From contig NW_024883458.1 in the NCBI RefSeq assembly GCF_019059575.1, positions 1 to 64,000 of the forward strand: DNA of 64,000 nucleotides, in the 5' to 3' direction. Positions within the stretch are counted from its first letter, which is position 1. The number at the start of each line of letters is the position of its first letter. This document shows, piece after piece, positions 28,468 through 41,229 of the stretch. The stretch comes from Amphibalanus amphitrite (Eukaryota > Arthropoda > Thecostraca > Balanomorpha > Balanidae). The position numbers and the translations under genes are program-made. The notes under the pieces are model-generated. The model was not told the origin of the DNA. It ran no database searches and worked only from the letters and a program-made list of their open reading frames with translations.

Positions 28468-30783
28468 CCGTAAAATGGGGTGTTAAGGGACAGTGGGGTG
28501 TTAAGGGACAGTTGCATGGGAAAAACTTTGAGTCATATTAACTTCCTAATTTGAGAAGGTTCAATAAAAACTTCAGTGTGGTAGTTGACACTGTTTTGCT
28601 CTTGACCATAGGAGAAAATGGTATGGTTTTTCATGCAAGTAATTTGGTTCAAAAATGGATTTGAAAATCATGCTACATTTTCACAAAATTGAAACATCTC
28701 CAAAACTCTGTGTGTACCACATAAACTAGTGGGTGTACAGGGAAAATGAATGCATAGGTGTATTGTCACATGTATTGCACATGTTTCCTGAAAAAACTTG
28801 TGCAAATCCACCCATTCATTCATCATCCTCTTCCTCTTTTCCGGATACATGCATATTTTGAGGTGGATGTGGGGTGGTAAGGAACAGGGAAGAAAAAATA
28901 AAAAATAAAATCTAAATATAATTTAATTAACCCGCGCCCGGCTGGGGGTCCTGGATTTCCACGCCCTGCTGGGGGGGGGGGGGTGTTTGAACACCCCCCC
29001 TTGTAACTCGGCTCCTGGGCCACGTAGCGATACGCGGAAGGCGGCGTTCGAAAGAGCGTCAAAAATAATGACGAAATCACTTCGGTCAATTTTTTGGTCA
29101 GGTCAAAGGTCAGGTCACCAGAGGTCATTGAAGGCAAAATTTCGCCGATTTCCAGGTCGAATGTCGAAAATTTCCAAGAAGCCAACGCATAACTCGAGAA
29201 CCAATAGAGCTACAGCGCCGCGGAAAAGCGCATTCGATAGCCCTATTAACGCCCTTTCTGAGTAATTCTCTCAGATTTGACCTAACGTCAACGGTTTTGC
29301 CTGCAGGGGGCAAACATTGCAAAAATAGCCGATTTTTTCGGAAACAGTTTTTCTGCAATAACTTTTGACCCAAGCCTTGTACGAGCTTACTTTTACCGGC
29401 ATTGTGTTCCTCTCGTCAAGACGCATCGAATGAACTATAAGTTGACCTTGAAAGGTCAACTTGAAAATTTGACCTCAGGTCAAGGTCATGACCTGACCGG
29501 AAAGGGTCATGTTGCATATCAGTCGATCCGTATCGTCGAGCTGAACACATCTAAGGCGTTTTCATCGCTCTAGCATGCCTCTATCAAAAGTTATTTGCGA
29601 AAAACTGTTAGATACCATTCGTGACCTAAGATGACCTCAGGGCATAAACAAGGGTCACGGACACTATTTTTATGTTCAGTGTGTCTAAACCACTTGTAAT
29701 TCGGTGTTTGGGAGTGTTTATAATGTCTTTTGTCCAAAAGAGGCGCATTTCAATTTTCTCCCATTGACTTATAACGGGGAGGTCGCAAAATTGACCTGAC
29801 CTTAGGTCATCGATATCAAAATTCTGAGATATACATTTTGTACATGCTATTGCTCTTAGCAATCGCTGAAAGTTTCAAAGCGATCGGTCACTCGGTGTAG
29901 CTATGACAGACATTGAAACTTTTTATGAGGTGAGGTCACTTCAAGTGACCTGGTGACCTGACCTTGAATGACTTTGGTCTGAAATTTTCACAACATGTGT
30001 AGAATTGATGTACGATAAGGTGTACCAAAAACGGCGGCGCTCCGCGCCGCCGTTTTTGAGATATTCGCGAAAAACCACAAGGGGGGGGTGTTCAAACACC
30101 CCCCCCCCCCCCAGCAGGGCGCGGGTTAAGTAAGCATGGAAAACACCAAATTCCACATAAAATGCTAGCAAGTTCATGCTTTTATCTCTAACACATCTTA
30201 AGCTATGTAACAAAACATCTCAACACTCTCTTTTACAATGATGGGTCAATGGAGACTGATGTAAGTAAATGTGATGTCATCATAAAAAGGCTAAAACAAA
30301 GAGGGCAACATAATGACAAGTGACAAGCTTCAACATGGGTTTTTATTGATGACAGAAAATTACTTTTTGGTTCTGTTTACCTTATAATTAGCACATTTTC
30401 CACAAGCGTAAACTGCATTACACGTAATTGGCTAAAAAGGTCATTAGTGGTGAATGAACCTGACTTGTTTTGTGACAGAATATGCAAAACATTTCAATAA
30501 ATAAATTGTGTGCCCTTCCACACCCCAATTGTGGGCATTTGATGACCATTTCTTGGAATAATATAGGTGTCCCTTAACACCCCACATTGGGGTGCTAAGG
30601 GACAGTGATGAAAAATAATAAAAAATAATATGCAGGTATAAATCTTAAAAACTTTAATGTGGCAGGCATGTAAAGCACCAAATTCCACATAAAATGCTGA
30701 CAATTTGATGCTTCTATCTCCAACCCTTCTTGAGTAATATAACAAAACACCTCAAAACTGTCCCTTAACACCCCGTTTTACGG
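28468..30783. mobile_element. TIR transposon (CCGTAAAATGGGGTGTTAAG), with a nested element
   Basis: The left end CCGTAAAATGGGGTGTTAAG matches the inverted right end (CTTAACACCCCGTTTTACGG, ending 30783). Both are flanked by TA (28466-28467 and 30784-30785), suggesting a TA target duplication. The GGGGTGTTAAGGGACAG word is repeated inside the left end, and a variant occurs near 30590-30606. The piggyBac-like copy C sits inside at 28931-30125, so the host element is about 1.1 kb. Its non-nested arms carry partially duplicated sequence (CACCAAATTCCACATAAAAT near 30144 and 30678). No transposase seen. Confidence 0.65.
28931..30125 (-). mobile_element. piggyBac-like non-autonomous element (copy C), nested
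   Basis: TTAA at 28927-28930 and 30126-30129 flanks a 1195-bp element nearly identical to copy B but inverted relative to it. The GC-rich inverted repeat (about 30028-30058) and the dense TGACCT/AGGTCA tract are preserved. It was inserted into the TIR element at 28468-30783 and is therefore younger than it. Confidence 0.85.
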
Positions 30784-30785
30784 TA

Positions 30786-32981
30786 ACACAAAACATCGTA
30801 TCACAAGGGTGGTTGCAGCTGCTTCCTCCAGCACCGTTACTCACTGTGTTGGATTATAACTGAGAATGATGAGTCGGGCGAATCCATCTTGCAATCGATG
30901 GTAGGTACTTGCTTTAATTTGTGACCAGTTCACAGTTCACACGCTGTAAAAAGTTCACACGCTGTGATTACAGCCAAACGGCACAACGTGGTGAACAGTA
31001 AGTCATGAAAATGATAAATGCACATACTTAGTTAGGTGTTGTTGGTTGTTGCAAGCTTATAATAAGACAAATGATTTATTACCAGCATTTACCGGTATGT
31101 CAGAACTCAGAACCACAATAACTGCAACAAATGAATGTCAGTGGTACTAAATATATACTACACCACTGGCACTGACGTGTACTAAATCACGTATATAACT
31201 GAGTATTAGACGGGATAATATGGCCAAATGCCCAAGAACAGTTACACCAGAGTCTTACAGCCTACAGGCAAAACGGGTGCTGAGATGCGGTTGAACGATT
31301 AATCGTCATTACCATACATCTTTTAGTTTTGCTAGATAAAGTATACAGGCACAAGTCAGAAACTAGAGACCTCTTTCGAAGAGTAAATGCCAAGTCAACT
31401 TGTTCCAAATCCCACCAACCTCTACCGCCGGGTGCCGGAGTGACTCGGGAGCGACTCAAACAGGTCAGCTTCAGCTTATTGATTTACTGCTCAGGTAATG
31501 GACAGAGCAATGAGGCCACTTCTGATCTTCTCTCTCAGGGGCATGGACCTGTTTCTCAGTTTCAGCTTGCCCTGACGGGATGGGATGAGGGACCAGTGGG
31601 CCAGGATGAGGGGCCAGGCATGCGTCAGCACCAAAACATACCCAGCTTATCACTTTCTCTGTCCCTTGTAAGCATGACATTTCAATAAAGATACTGCACA
31701 TCAAGGCATGGTCCACTGGGTTCCTAGATCTGCGAGAGTGGTGCAGACCGGCATCATATGACTACAGGCCAAACCAGTGCTGCGGAGTCGGAGTCCGAGC
31801 CAGTCGGGGTCGACAGTTCTGCCCAGAGTCAGCGTTGTAGTCAGTCACAAAAAACATCGACTCTGCAGCCCTGGGCCGTACATGGGTGGATCAAAATATA
31901 TTGGATGCTATGAGGTGGCATACTCCTATAGGCTGCAAGCTGCAAAGTGTAACAAGTTTGGCAAGTTTCTATGCCATGGCCTTGGAGTTCTATAGCCTTA
32001 GACAAGATATTGTAGGTGCGGGGAAACTCAGGCTTCAGTCTGTGCAGTGTGCAATGTACAGGGCGCTACACAGATTTCTAGTGATGACTGGACTAGCATG
32101 TATTAGTGTGGAGACTGAAGAGGTGCAGCCCCTGATCTAGCAATATGCCTAGGCCCTAGATAGATGTTGTTCTATATACTCTGACATAAATGATCTTCTG
32201 GTGTGAGTTTACTGACATAATAAGCACTGTACAATACTCTCCAAGAAAACGATGTACTTAGAAGACTAACTAGGTGATAAGCTAATGATCTTGAATTCTT
32301 TAACCTATTCATCTTGCATTGCAGTTTACCTCAACCTAAATTTAGATTTAGAATAAGCAGTAAAAATCTCAGGTCTTTCTGACTTGTACAGTGTGGACTG
32401 ATGTAGCTTTCAATCTCAGCATGATAAAACTTCTGGGGTGATGACTGACAAGCAGGGAAACCAGACAGATGAGTTTGTCATGTTGGTAAATGTGAATTGT
32501 GAAGATGACGTCCGAGTAGATAAAAACAATCTAACCTGACCTAACCTTACCTCCTAACATGTCAACCTTCAACCTAACAACCTACAACCTATGTACCCAC
32601 AACCTATCAACCAACTAGCTGAAGCTACCAACCTAGTTACAACCTACCAACCTACATACCACTCAGACTTCAGCTGCACATATACCATCATGTTACAGGT
32701 GAAAATACAATTCCAGGACAAATTGAAATCTTTGGAGAAATCAGCATGTCTGTTTTGAGCAAGAATGAATGAAATAAACATAACATCATGGAACACCTTA
32801 CCACACTTGGTCTAACCCAACCTAACATAACATGTCCTAGCATTGGTTTGACACAACATAGATTTTCAAAAGTCTAAGTCAAAGTAAAATATTTCGGTAC
32901 CCTCTTTTTCTCATTTACATCACTGATCATCTTTCTAGGATTCTAGCACTTAAAACATGCAAAAAAATTTCAGTGTTTTAC
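30786..32981. other. probable BAG1 first-intron sequence, no gene recognised
   Basis: A/T-rich. If the candidate first exon at 32982-33027 is right, this is intronic. A CCTAACCTGACCTAACC-like stretch at about 32525-32660 is a degenerate array of CAACCTA-type words. Confidence 0.4.
31774..31873. mobile_element. short 'GCTGCGGAGTCGGAGT' family element
   Basis: A 100-bp copy with ends CCAGTGCTGCGGAGTCGG and GACTCTGCAGCCCTGG. It shares internal GTCGGGGTCGACAGTTCTGC with the 3768-4241 element, where the corresponding segment is inverted. Confidence 0.6.
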
Positions 32982-33027
32982 CTAATGCAGATGCACCATT
33001 CCTATTCCTTGCCTGAGGTCCCGCCAT
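32982..33027 (-). CDS. candidate first coding exon of BAG1
   Basis: An ATG at 33027-33025 opens 15 codons plus one base before a good donor (TTAG|GTAAAA). That phase is what the acceptor at 28038 needs, giving MAGPQARNRNGASAL joined to VGRKESVALPAD. Upstream on the minus strand is a CT-rich, moderately GC-rich stretch that could be a 5' UTR. Phase agreement has a one-in-three chance of being fortuitous, and a further small exon may supply the first ubiquitin-fold strand. Confidence 0.3.
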
Positions 33028-35419
33028 CTGCCCACAGCCCACCCAAGGAATTGGCGCGTCTCTCTCTCTGCACGCAGTAGGTTTCCACTCCTTCCTTTAC
33101 GAGCTGAGGTTGTGGAAACTTAACAGGTGAGTTTAACAGGCGAATTAACGAGCAGGTAATGAGTGAAGATTTGAGGGAACAAGCATTTTCCGGATACAGA
33201 TTCAGAGATTGTCACACTAGTTTTAAGTGGTATAATTTGTGGATTCCAATTCCGCTGGCAATCGTCATTTTTATTGCAGTGAAACTTCATGTGATATATT
33301 CATTGCCTTAATGGAACAACCTTGCATTCAAAGTTCTCAAAATTAGGTACCTACCAAATTACACAAAAAAACACTTGGAACTACAATTGGTTACGGGAAT
33401 ATATAACCGTATATTGGCTCGATCGATTCAAGTGTAGTATCCACTAAAAAGTTCAGTGGTATAAAATATAGTATCAGATGTAAGGCCACATGCCGTTTTT
33501 CATGCAAATAAAATATAAACCGACTCAATCTCAATGTGGCTCTCACTAGTTACCTTTCAAATAAATTTACAAAATTGGAAATACCCACCAAGCCACTGAA
33601 CTCTATAATGGAAATACCACAAAAAAATCCGCGCCGTTTTTCGCCGCATTCGTCGCGATCACAAATTATGTCAAGGCTGCTGTAAATATTCACAGGGAGT
33701 TTCTTAAACAGCTGTCATTTATTGTGTGGGACTGAGAAGTCCAGCCTTTTCGTTTCTTTTTATTTCTCACTGAAGAAGGGCACAATTCTGATTAGCCACT
33801 TTAGGGATTAAGAGCAAGAAAGAAGCCCGACCGTCGTTATTGTGGCCTAAAATGAACTTATATGGCCTTGCTAAAATGAATCGGGTGCTTATGGTGCTGC
33901 CAGGCTGGGAAATAATGAAAAAGCATGGAGGCTTCAGGAGGCTTTGAAGTTGGAATAAGTCCTTGAGGCTTGAAGTAGGCCCTATGGCCTATATGATATA
34001 TAGCTCATGCGGTTATTTGCCTATTTTCGACTACGCTTCCCTGTTTATTGCCTAAGTACTGACTAGTGATGTCAATCGGATACCAACTTTTTGGTAGGTA
34101 TATATTTATATACACTGTGGGTATACCGATACCAAACCGACACCAAGTTGGTATTTGGTATTTCAATCCGATTGTTTTTGGTATTTTGTTGGTATTATGA
34201 ACCCTTGCTAATGTATACAAGGTTGAAAAATCGGTAAAAAGTTGGTATTTTCCTCATCTTCTCAAGTTGGTTCGGTTTTGGTATTTCCTGATGGTTTTGG
34301 TTGGTATTTGGTCTGGTGTCGGTATTCCGATTTTCCAGGGCTGGGAAACATCCTCGGTGTGTCACCATTGGGAGTTGGAGCCCAACAATTTGTCACCATG
34401 GGTTTGTCACCAATTCCATGCCTTCAAGCGCTAAAAATACGAACAATTCAAGATTTTATGACGATTCTAGAACTTCATTGTTTGTTTATTGGGGCTTTAG
34501 GGCTAGGGCTTTAGGGATTCTAGAACTTCAGTTGACATTGATTGCACAATTAGGTCACCAATGCGCATCATCTCATATGTAAGAAAAATTTCAAACACAA
34601 TGACTCTGTAATGTCTCACGGCTGCAGATGTGATGTTCGCTAGAATTTTAATGTTACTCACACCAAAAAAAGCGCATCGAAGCATCTGCAACGTATACAA
34701 CTGACCAATCTTTACGGTGCACGCCCCATGGGCGTTTCCAATCGAAACACCGAAACCGAAAGTATCCGGGCGATGAAAGGGTGTCGGCTACTGTTTGAAG
34801 CCGACGTAGTGAAATAAACGAGAGAAAAGCAGCTTTAAGGACGCTCGTACTTATATTTAAAGTTTCACAACTCTTGAGGAGAGTGAATCTCGTCAACAAA
34901 TCTTGAAGTACAGCATTGCATAATGGCGATTTCCACAATTATTATAGGTACACCATGATGTAATGAATGCGAAATCCCTGCTTCATATGAGCCAAAGGAA
35001 GCTTCATAAAGGAGCTTCATATCACCAAAGGAACACTACAACCCATCAATTTAGGAAACAATATGCCTCAAGAGAACATCATACGAAACAGCAAAAAAGG
35101 ACAATAATGTCACTTTTTGTCAAGCTGGATTGCCCCTATTGATTCTGTTCATCTTTCGGCCTGTCCCCACCAGACTGGAAAACACTCTTGCAATACGCCG
35201 GACGCCCGTGAGACCCTCATGCGCTGAAATTCTGCGCAAGCGATTTAGCGCATAAGTTTCTGCACGATTTGCGCCGAAAGTCCTATTTGTGCCAAAATTA
35301 AGCCACTTATATTTAAAGCACGTGTGCACATCTACCGACTAAGGCTATATCAACCAGACAGAGCGTCCCGGAGCCTTGAGCGCTCTCCCATGTTTGAATG
35401 TCTGAATCAACTAACTAGT
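33028..35419. other. intergenic with a GGTAT-rich repeat
   Basis: At about 34060-34345, TTGGTATTTGGTATT-like words occur in both orientations (ATCGGATACCAA on the left, GGTATTCCGATTTTCC on the right), suggesting a MITE-like element with TACC-rich arms. No gene recognised in the rest. Confidence 0.4.
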
Positions 35420-36010
35420 TGATCCAATACCACAATACGCGTAGCGCACTGTATCGTGCCGTGGAACAAGGTCCAGGCCAGAAGTTCCAGGGCCACAAAA
35501 ATCGGCGGAGCGGTGTGTTCGAGGCTGGCATGGGCGCCAGAGAGGGCTGGGCAGCGGAGCAGCACGTGCTTCAGCACATCAGCCTCTTCTCTTCACTCGG
35601 CGCAAAGCGCGACGGGCACCGCTTGTCCGGGCACTGCTGGCACGCCGCGGAGGGGAGACAGCCGACCAGGGCCCGCCCTCACCAGGTGCACCGAAACGGC
35701 ATCCTCCCGGTCGGTGTCCTCCCGATCCTCTCCGGGGATGGGGAGTGGCAGCGTGCTAGCTAAGAGTGGCTTGAATGGTAACTCGGACCAGTTGTCGCGC
35801 CATTTGACGCGAGGCCGCACAATGAACCACCCGGGTCAGCGAGCGGGCGTCCGAGGGCAGGGCGGCCCCTTGTTTCGCCAGGTCGCAGCGCTCTAGTTTC
35901 CCTCGATCCCGCAGCAGGCAGAAACTTTGGCAGGAACCCACTGCAGGATTACTTCACGACCCTCGGCGATGTTCAACAAGGTCTCCCATACCTATCTCAG
36001 CGCCGAGGGT
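35420..36010 (-). pseudogene. decayed non-LTR retrotransposon ORF2 3' end (RNase H region)
   Basis: On the minus strand near 35955-35885, EVILQWVPA and CGIEGN match the RNase H C-terminal signature (WVPAHxGIxGNExAD) and continue in another frame as DLAKQGAALP. Near 35700 a VHLVRAG segment matches the conserved R-x-RTG/RAG region after RNase H. At about 35600-35545, ADVLKHVLLRCPALSGAH matches the terminal Cys/His motif (T-x2-H-x-L-x2-CP). These lie in at least two frames with stops, so the copy is dead. The combination is typical of I/Loa/R1-type LINEs that keep an RNase H domain. Confidence 0.65.
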
Positions 36011-37904
36011 GGAGGCCTCACCTGGGCGGCCGCTCCTCCACTGAGTACTCAAGGCGGCTCGTGAGTCGGAGCACGCGACGACGTGAGTCGGAGCATGGGG
36101 GACGTCTCGTCCCGAACAGGCGTCCTGAGCCTCTCCAGAGCCGCCCGCGGGGCGAATGTGCTGCTAGATCGACCAGCGTGCCGAGAATTTCGGTGAACGC
36201 CATTCGCCGGAAAAAAATTATGCGGCCGCCCTGCGCCGAAAAATTCAGCGGCCGCCATGCGTTGAATTCAGCGTATACGAAGTTACGCCGGACGTGCGCT
36301 AAAATTTTCGGGACAATCTCGCCACTACGCCGGAATATTCGGCTGAACTTGTGCTTTTTCCAGTCTGGTATCCACAATTATTGGCCATGATATTTGTTGG
36401 CAAATGAATCAATGAATAAATACCTACCATGCTTATTAAATGTGAGCTATTGGAAAATTTGTCACTTTCTGCCTAACTTCAATAGGGTGCATACATTATA
36501 CAGTGCATCACTGATGCAGTGTCTACTAGGTGGTGAATTGAAAATATAAAAAGATGCAGGCTGAGAGATTAAAGTCCTTTGTGACACACCAAGCCCACTG
36601 CCTACCCAGTACCCAGCCATACATAGGGCTATACCTATCTAGTTTTACTTTTTGCACCCTCTAAAAACTGGAGAAATTGATAAAATAAAGGTATTAAAGG
36701 AAAGAATGCATCCTCCTTAGCTTGAAAAAAAGAAACCACACAATACTAAGAATACTTTTTTACACACAACATTTCTACATTACACCTGGCCACATTTTGA
36801 GTCAGGTAGGAGGTTAGGTTACATTAGGTAAGCTTAGGTCAGCTTAGGTTAGGTTTTATTGTTTTGCTTGAGGTGTAGCTGTTTTTAAGGAGTTAATGAT
36901 TATTTGAACAGGTTTCTAGGTTGATATATGGCTTGTGATAATATGGTGTGGTTTTTATTGAATTTTGAGCAGCCAGCAGTGAGGACAACCTAGTGGTTGT
37001 GGTGCATCCGATGGGTGGAACTAAAAGCTAAGAAGAAGAAGATGAGCCTAGGCTAGGGTGCAAAAATGCAATTTCACCATGCAAAGGAAAAATGCATAGT
37101 CCATGAAATGCATTCAATGGATTGATACTCCCTCAACATGTTATTTCAAAAGAAATTCCGCAAGCAAATTTATCCATTCCACAATTTGCCACATTTCCAG
37201 AAAACCAACAAATTTGGAAATTTGGTAGAAAAAAAAACTTTTAAAAGAAAAACATTTTGGGTATTTTTATGATGCGCGAAAGAACTAGCACAAGCTTGAT
37301 CTAGCATCATTATACCTAAAATCTATTGGCCTTTGGGTAGGTACTAGGTAGGTAGGTACTTTAAACCACCAAGGTAAGTACATATCTCAGACTGATATGA
37401 GAAAATGTAATATCAAGAAAACTAGATTTCAAAATTCATTTTTGTTTTTGGAGGATATTAACTGACGCATCAATATCAAAAGGCTGATGACATCATAGTG
37501 CCTAGTGGAGTGAGTACCTAATGTGCCATCAGTGCAGGGATTAACACTGCCATCAAATTCTTTATATTTGACTAGTTTTCCTCCTGGATGCCATCCCAAC
37601 ACATATCTGGCTCCTTGAAGAAAAGCTGGGTTGCAACTCACCCAACTTGAACTCAACCTCAACCCACCAAAAAGCGTAGATTGAGATTGTGATGGGCCGC
37701 TGACTTGATGAAATAAGGCGCTTGTTCTGGTCCACTTTGAGTGACAGATAAATCACTAAGGACAAATCACAAGTAATCTGGCAAGGCCGTATCAATCTTA
37801 CCAAAACGCATCCACTAGCACGCTTGCCTCAAACGGGACATGCCTAAGAGCTGGACTTTTTGCACGCGTTCCCCGCCAGGGGGCGCCACTGAGGAAGCAC
37901 CCTC
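36011..37904. other. intergenic, no gene recognised
   Basis: The proximal part (to about 36380) may be more of the LINE. A TTAGGTTA-rich patch at about 36807-36858 is degenerate and short. The 37815-37865 stretch (containing ACATGCCTAAGAGCTGGACT) has an inverted homologue near 47285-47320. Confidence 0.35.
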
Positions 37905-38214
37905 TGACGTCAGCGTATATATCTTTCCCGAGCGAAAAAAACAAACATTCCAGTTTTTTGGCGCTTTTGTTTCAATTGTGGTGGTTCTGTTCGAAGGCTC
38001 ATACAGATGGTGTTTGCGCAAAATTTCTTACGGGAAATCACCGACTATTTAGTGTCGACAGCTGCATATTACCTTTTTGAACACGCCTCCATCACTGCTT
38101 GTTTATTGGCTGTCTGTTGTATTGGGCTGTGTTGCTGTATAGTGTATATACCGTGTGTTTTGCTGGGTGATTGTGATAATATTTTGATGATTAACCTTTT
38201 TATTCAGCGGTAGA
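37905..38214 (+). repeat. left arm of a 310-bp inverted repeat
   Basis: Starts TGACGTCAGCGTATATATC and ends TATTCAGCGGTAGA. Its near-identical inverted copy is 42108-42416. Together the arms bracket the RFT1 exons. Probably a long TIR of a foldback-like transposon. Confidence 0.85.
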
Positions 38215-38222
38215 TAATTCTA

Positions 38223-38469
38223 AAAATCCCAGGGGGTGCTACAAACCCCTAATTATCCACCCCTGTTTTTTTATTTTAAGTTCCATCCAGTACCAGTATG
38301 AGTGTTTATGGCAATGGAAGGTAGGTGAAACATTTCATTATTGTAATTTTAATCTTTTGAGACATGAATTTCAACATTCTCTTGAGAGCCTGAGAGCATT
38401 CATGCCAAGGTTTCTGAGTCTGTTTCATGATAAAGAGACAATATTTATAATGGAGTCAACTTGTGGGTC
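38223..38469 (+). repeat. left copy of a 245-bp direct repeat
   Basis: Starts AAAATCCCAGGGGGTGCTAC and ends ACTTGTGGGTC. Near-identical to 41863-42107 in the same orientation. Adjacent (8 bp) to the left inverted-repeat arm. Confidence 0.85.
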
Positions 38470-39225
38470 AAGTCAGCAGAACTTGAACTTGATAAATGAG
38501 TACCTATGACATCACCTCTACACCTGTCGCCTCCTGTATTGTAGTGATGGCAGGTTCAATGCTGAGTCTCAGAATAATAGCCAGCGAGCGTATACTGTTG
38601 TTTTGTATTTCTATGCCCGATCGGCCCCAATGTCTTGCATTTCTAAATATTGAACTGTAATGAATGAGACGCTGTAATGAGGTACTGTAATGAAAAGACT
38701 GCCTCAGACTGCAAGGTTCTATTTAACCAAATATGACTGCATGTCTGCTACAGAATGAAACACTGACAAACACTGACACTGACATCAGGCACTGACAAAG
38801 TGAATGCACAAGAACGATAAGGACTTCTGGACTTCAGAGCAAGAGATACACCTGACGCTCAGGAACGCTGCTGTCACCACATATAGCATACAGCACCCGG
38901 TCGTGCCCATCATTAGCCTACAAGCCCCACCAGACGCTAACCGGCCACGATTTTCTGCATCGATTTTCTGCATCCCCTGCATCGTTCATCACAGATGGCT
39001 ATAATTAGGATCTGAATGCCAAAATTCATGGGTAGGAAGTTGCTTTCAAGCACTGTCCAGCTCTCAAATGGGCGATAGCCACAACGCCCCCTGCAGTCGC
39101 ACTAGTCTTAAAATTGATACATCCACTCTACTTACAGGCACGGTGTATATTCAACCCAAAATGCACATAAATATCACAACAAAACAAACCTATTCCCTGC
39201 ATGACCATGTGAGTAGCACTCCCCG

Positions 39226-41229
39226 CTAGCTGCGCTTCAGTTTATCCCCGACCCGCTCCCTGACCGCCTGGAGGAGGCGGAGCTCGCTGTACACCGCCGC
39301 GGCCACCACGGCGGCCCCACAGAGCGCGCCCACAGCCACATGGGCGGCGGCGGAGCTGGGGTACAGCCAGCTCTCGGAGCCGGCTGCCAGCAGGCCGGCG
39401 GTCACCAGCGCGGCAGCCACGGCGGGCGGCGGGCGGAGACCGAGTAGCGGCGGCACGGACACCGCCGGCTCCAGCGGCAGACCGGCCACGAACCGGTAAC
39501 TGGCGACACACGGGGCGGGGACAGGGTGAGAGAGGTACGGGACACTGTATCGGGCATCAGCGACACACGGGGTGGGGACAGGGTGAAAGGGGTACGGGAC
39601 ACTGCATCAAGCGCCAGCAACACACTGGACGGGGCGAGCGGGCAGCAGCAGCAGAAAATGGGACGAAGACATGATGGTTGAGAGTGGCACGGGGCACTGT
39701 ATCGGGAACCAGCAGCATACGGGGAGGGGACGGGATGACAATTGAGAGGGGTGCAGGACACTATTGGGGACAGCAGACATTCGTATCAGTCGTGGACGGG
39801 TGAAGTAACGAGATCCAAGTATATCGAGATCGGCGATAAAGCGTGATATTGACTATCCATGACAGATTGGATAATGATGTAAATAATTAGACCAATTAGG
39901 ACAAATCAAATCTATTCAAAAACACAAAAACTCACCAAACGTATATCCTGGTCAGCATATTGACGCAGTTGGCGAGGATAAATCCAACCCCGCCGAATAG
40001 CCTAGTAAAGATCCCTGTCGAGATGACGAATATCACAGATAGCAGCACCATCTTCCGGTTATACCTGAAACACCGGAAAACGCCACAACACCTGTCAAAG
40101 CGCCCGATAGTAGCGTTCCTAGCTTCACTTTATCGACACAACTGGCCAGCCTTTCTACTTCGCCTTTAGCCGCAAAAGGCAGTCTAACAACAAAAACCAA
40201 CATGAGAACGTCATTTCCTAATCCGCTCAGCCTCTACCGACTAATTTACCTCACTCCTTACTAAGCCACCGACCATTTCCCGACTGCTTTCCATAAACCC
40301 TCCACGGCACTTACCCATTGATCTGTTCCTGGCGCATCACCGCGAACGTGTAGCACTCCAGCACTCCGTTCACCGCCAGTAGGAGCACGTAGGCGCACTG
40401 GGCGCGCAGCAAACTGACGGCCGGACCGGCGGCCAGCAGGGCGCCGCCGTACAGCCGCAGCAGCAGGGGGGGGGGGGTAGCTCCAGCCGAACGTGACGGC
40501 AACCAGACCGAGCAGGCTCATGGCGCGCAGCAGGTCGTGCAGAACCCGGCCCGCCGCGGCAGACACCGGCTGCAGGGAGAGGGGGTAGGGTCAGACTCAT
40601 AGCGCGGAGTAGGTCGTGTAGCACCCGGCCCGGCCCGCCACCGCAGACACCGGCTGGAGGGGGAGGGAGCTGTCAGGCACCGGCTGGAGGAGAGGTGCCA
40701 AACTGTCCCCTTCCAGTGACTGGCGAGAAGGGGAGAGATGGCCAGAAGGATAGAAGCTGGGCAATAAAACAAACCGAATGACAAAAAAGACACCAAGATG
40801 AAGATCACAACGACTGGCAGTAAGGACTTATAGCGGAGATGAAGAGTAGCTACGAGTATAATTGGCTAATATCAGAGGAGTGTGTGCTTACAGCTTTTTC
40901 GGCGCCTTACCGGGCATCGACACACTGTGGTCAACGTTACTGATATTTTCACCAAATGCCACTACTCCTCAGTAAAAAAAAAAACACAAAAAAAACTAAC
41001 ATCAATCACCTCCTACCACACAATCAGCCACGTTGCCACCTACCTTTCCCCGTTCCACTGTGCGCGAGAAGTAGACGTAGGCGTTCTTCTCGACTGGCTG
41101 AAAGAGGAAGCGGGCCGCCAGGCTGCCCAGGTTGGCCACCACGTCGTACAGGCCCTGCTCGGAGAAGTCGAGCAGGTGGAAGGCGGTCATCAGGTAGCGC
41201 TCGCCCTCCGTCAGCAACTGCTTCAGCAT
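39226..41229 (-). CDS. RFT1: RFT1-like protein, C-terminal exons only
   Basis: RFT1 is an ER multi-pass membrane protein needed for Man5GlcNAc2-PP-dolichol supply in N-glycosylation. Exons: about 41229-41044, 40569-40315, 40064-39936, 39499-39226 (stop), with GT-AG junctions and consistent phases. The first contains LTEGERYLM, NLGSLAARFLFQPVEKNAYV and SRTVERGK, strong RFT1 hallmarks. The second carries CAYVLLLAVNGVLECYTFAV, the third VGFILANCVNMLTRIYV, the fourth the last membrane segments, ending DKLKRS. That is about 280 residues against about 540 for the human protein. No N-terminal exons are recognised upstream to 50.8 kb, and the beginning of the first exon is uncertain. Exon two is out of frame by one base at a 12-base G run (40466-40477); 11 bases would restore both frame and splice phase. 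It is either a gene with a homopolymer error or a truncated copy. Confidence 0.8.
40590..40683 (-). repeat. tandem partial copies of an RFT1 exon start with 3' splice sites
   Basis: The exon at 40569 starts CAG|CCGGTGTCTGCCGCGG. Just upstream on the minus strand a second copy starts at 40653 (CAG|CCGGTGTCTGCGGTGG, continuing about 60 bp before diverging). A short third start is at 40683 (CAG|CCGGTGCCTGACAG). All three have pyrimidine-rich tracts and CAG. The extra copies break the frame, so only 40569 fits RFT1. Confidence 0.65.

Noticed and set aside
32525-36858. CCTAA/TTAGG-like patches suggesting interstitial telomere repeats
   Set aside because: Degenerate, short and mixed with CAACCTA words; not a true TTAGG array.
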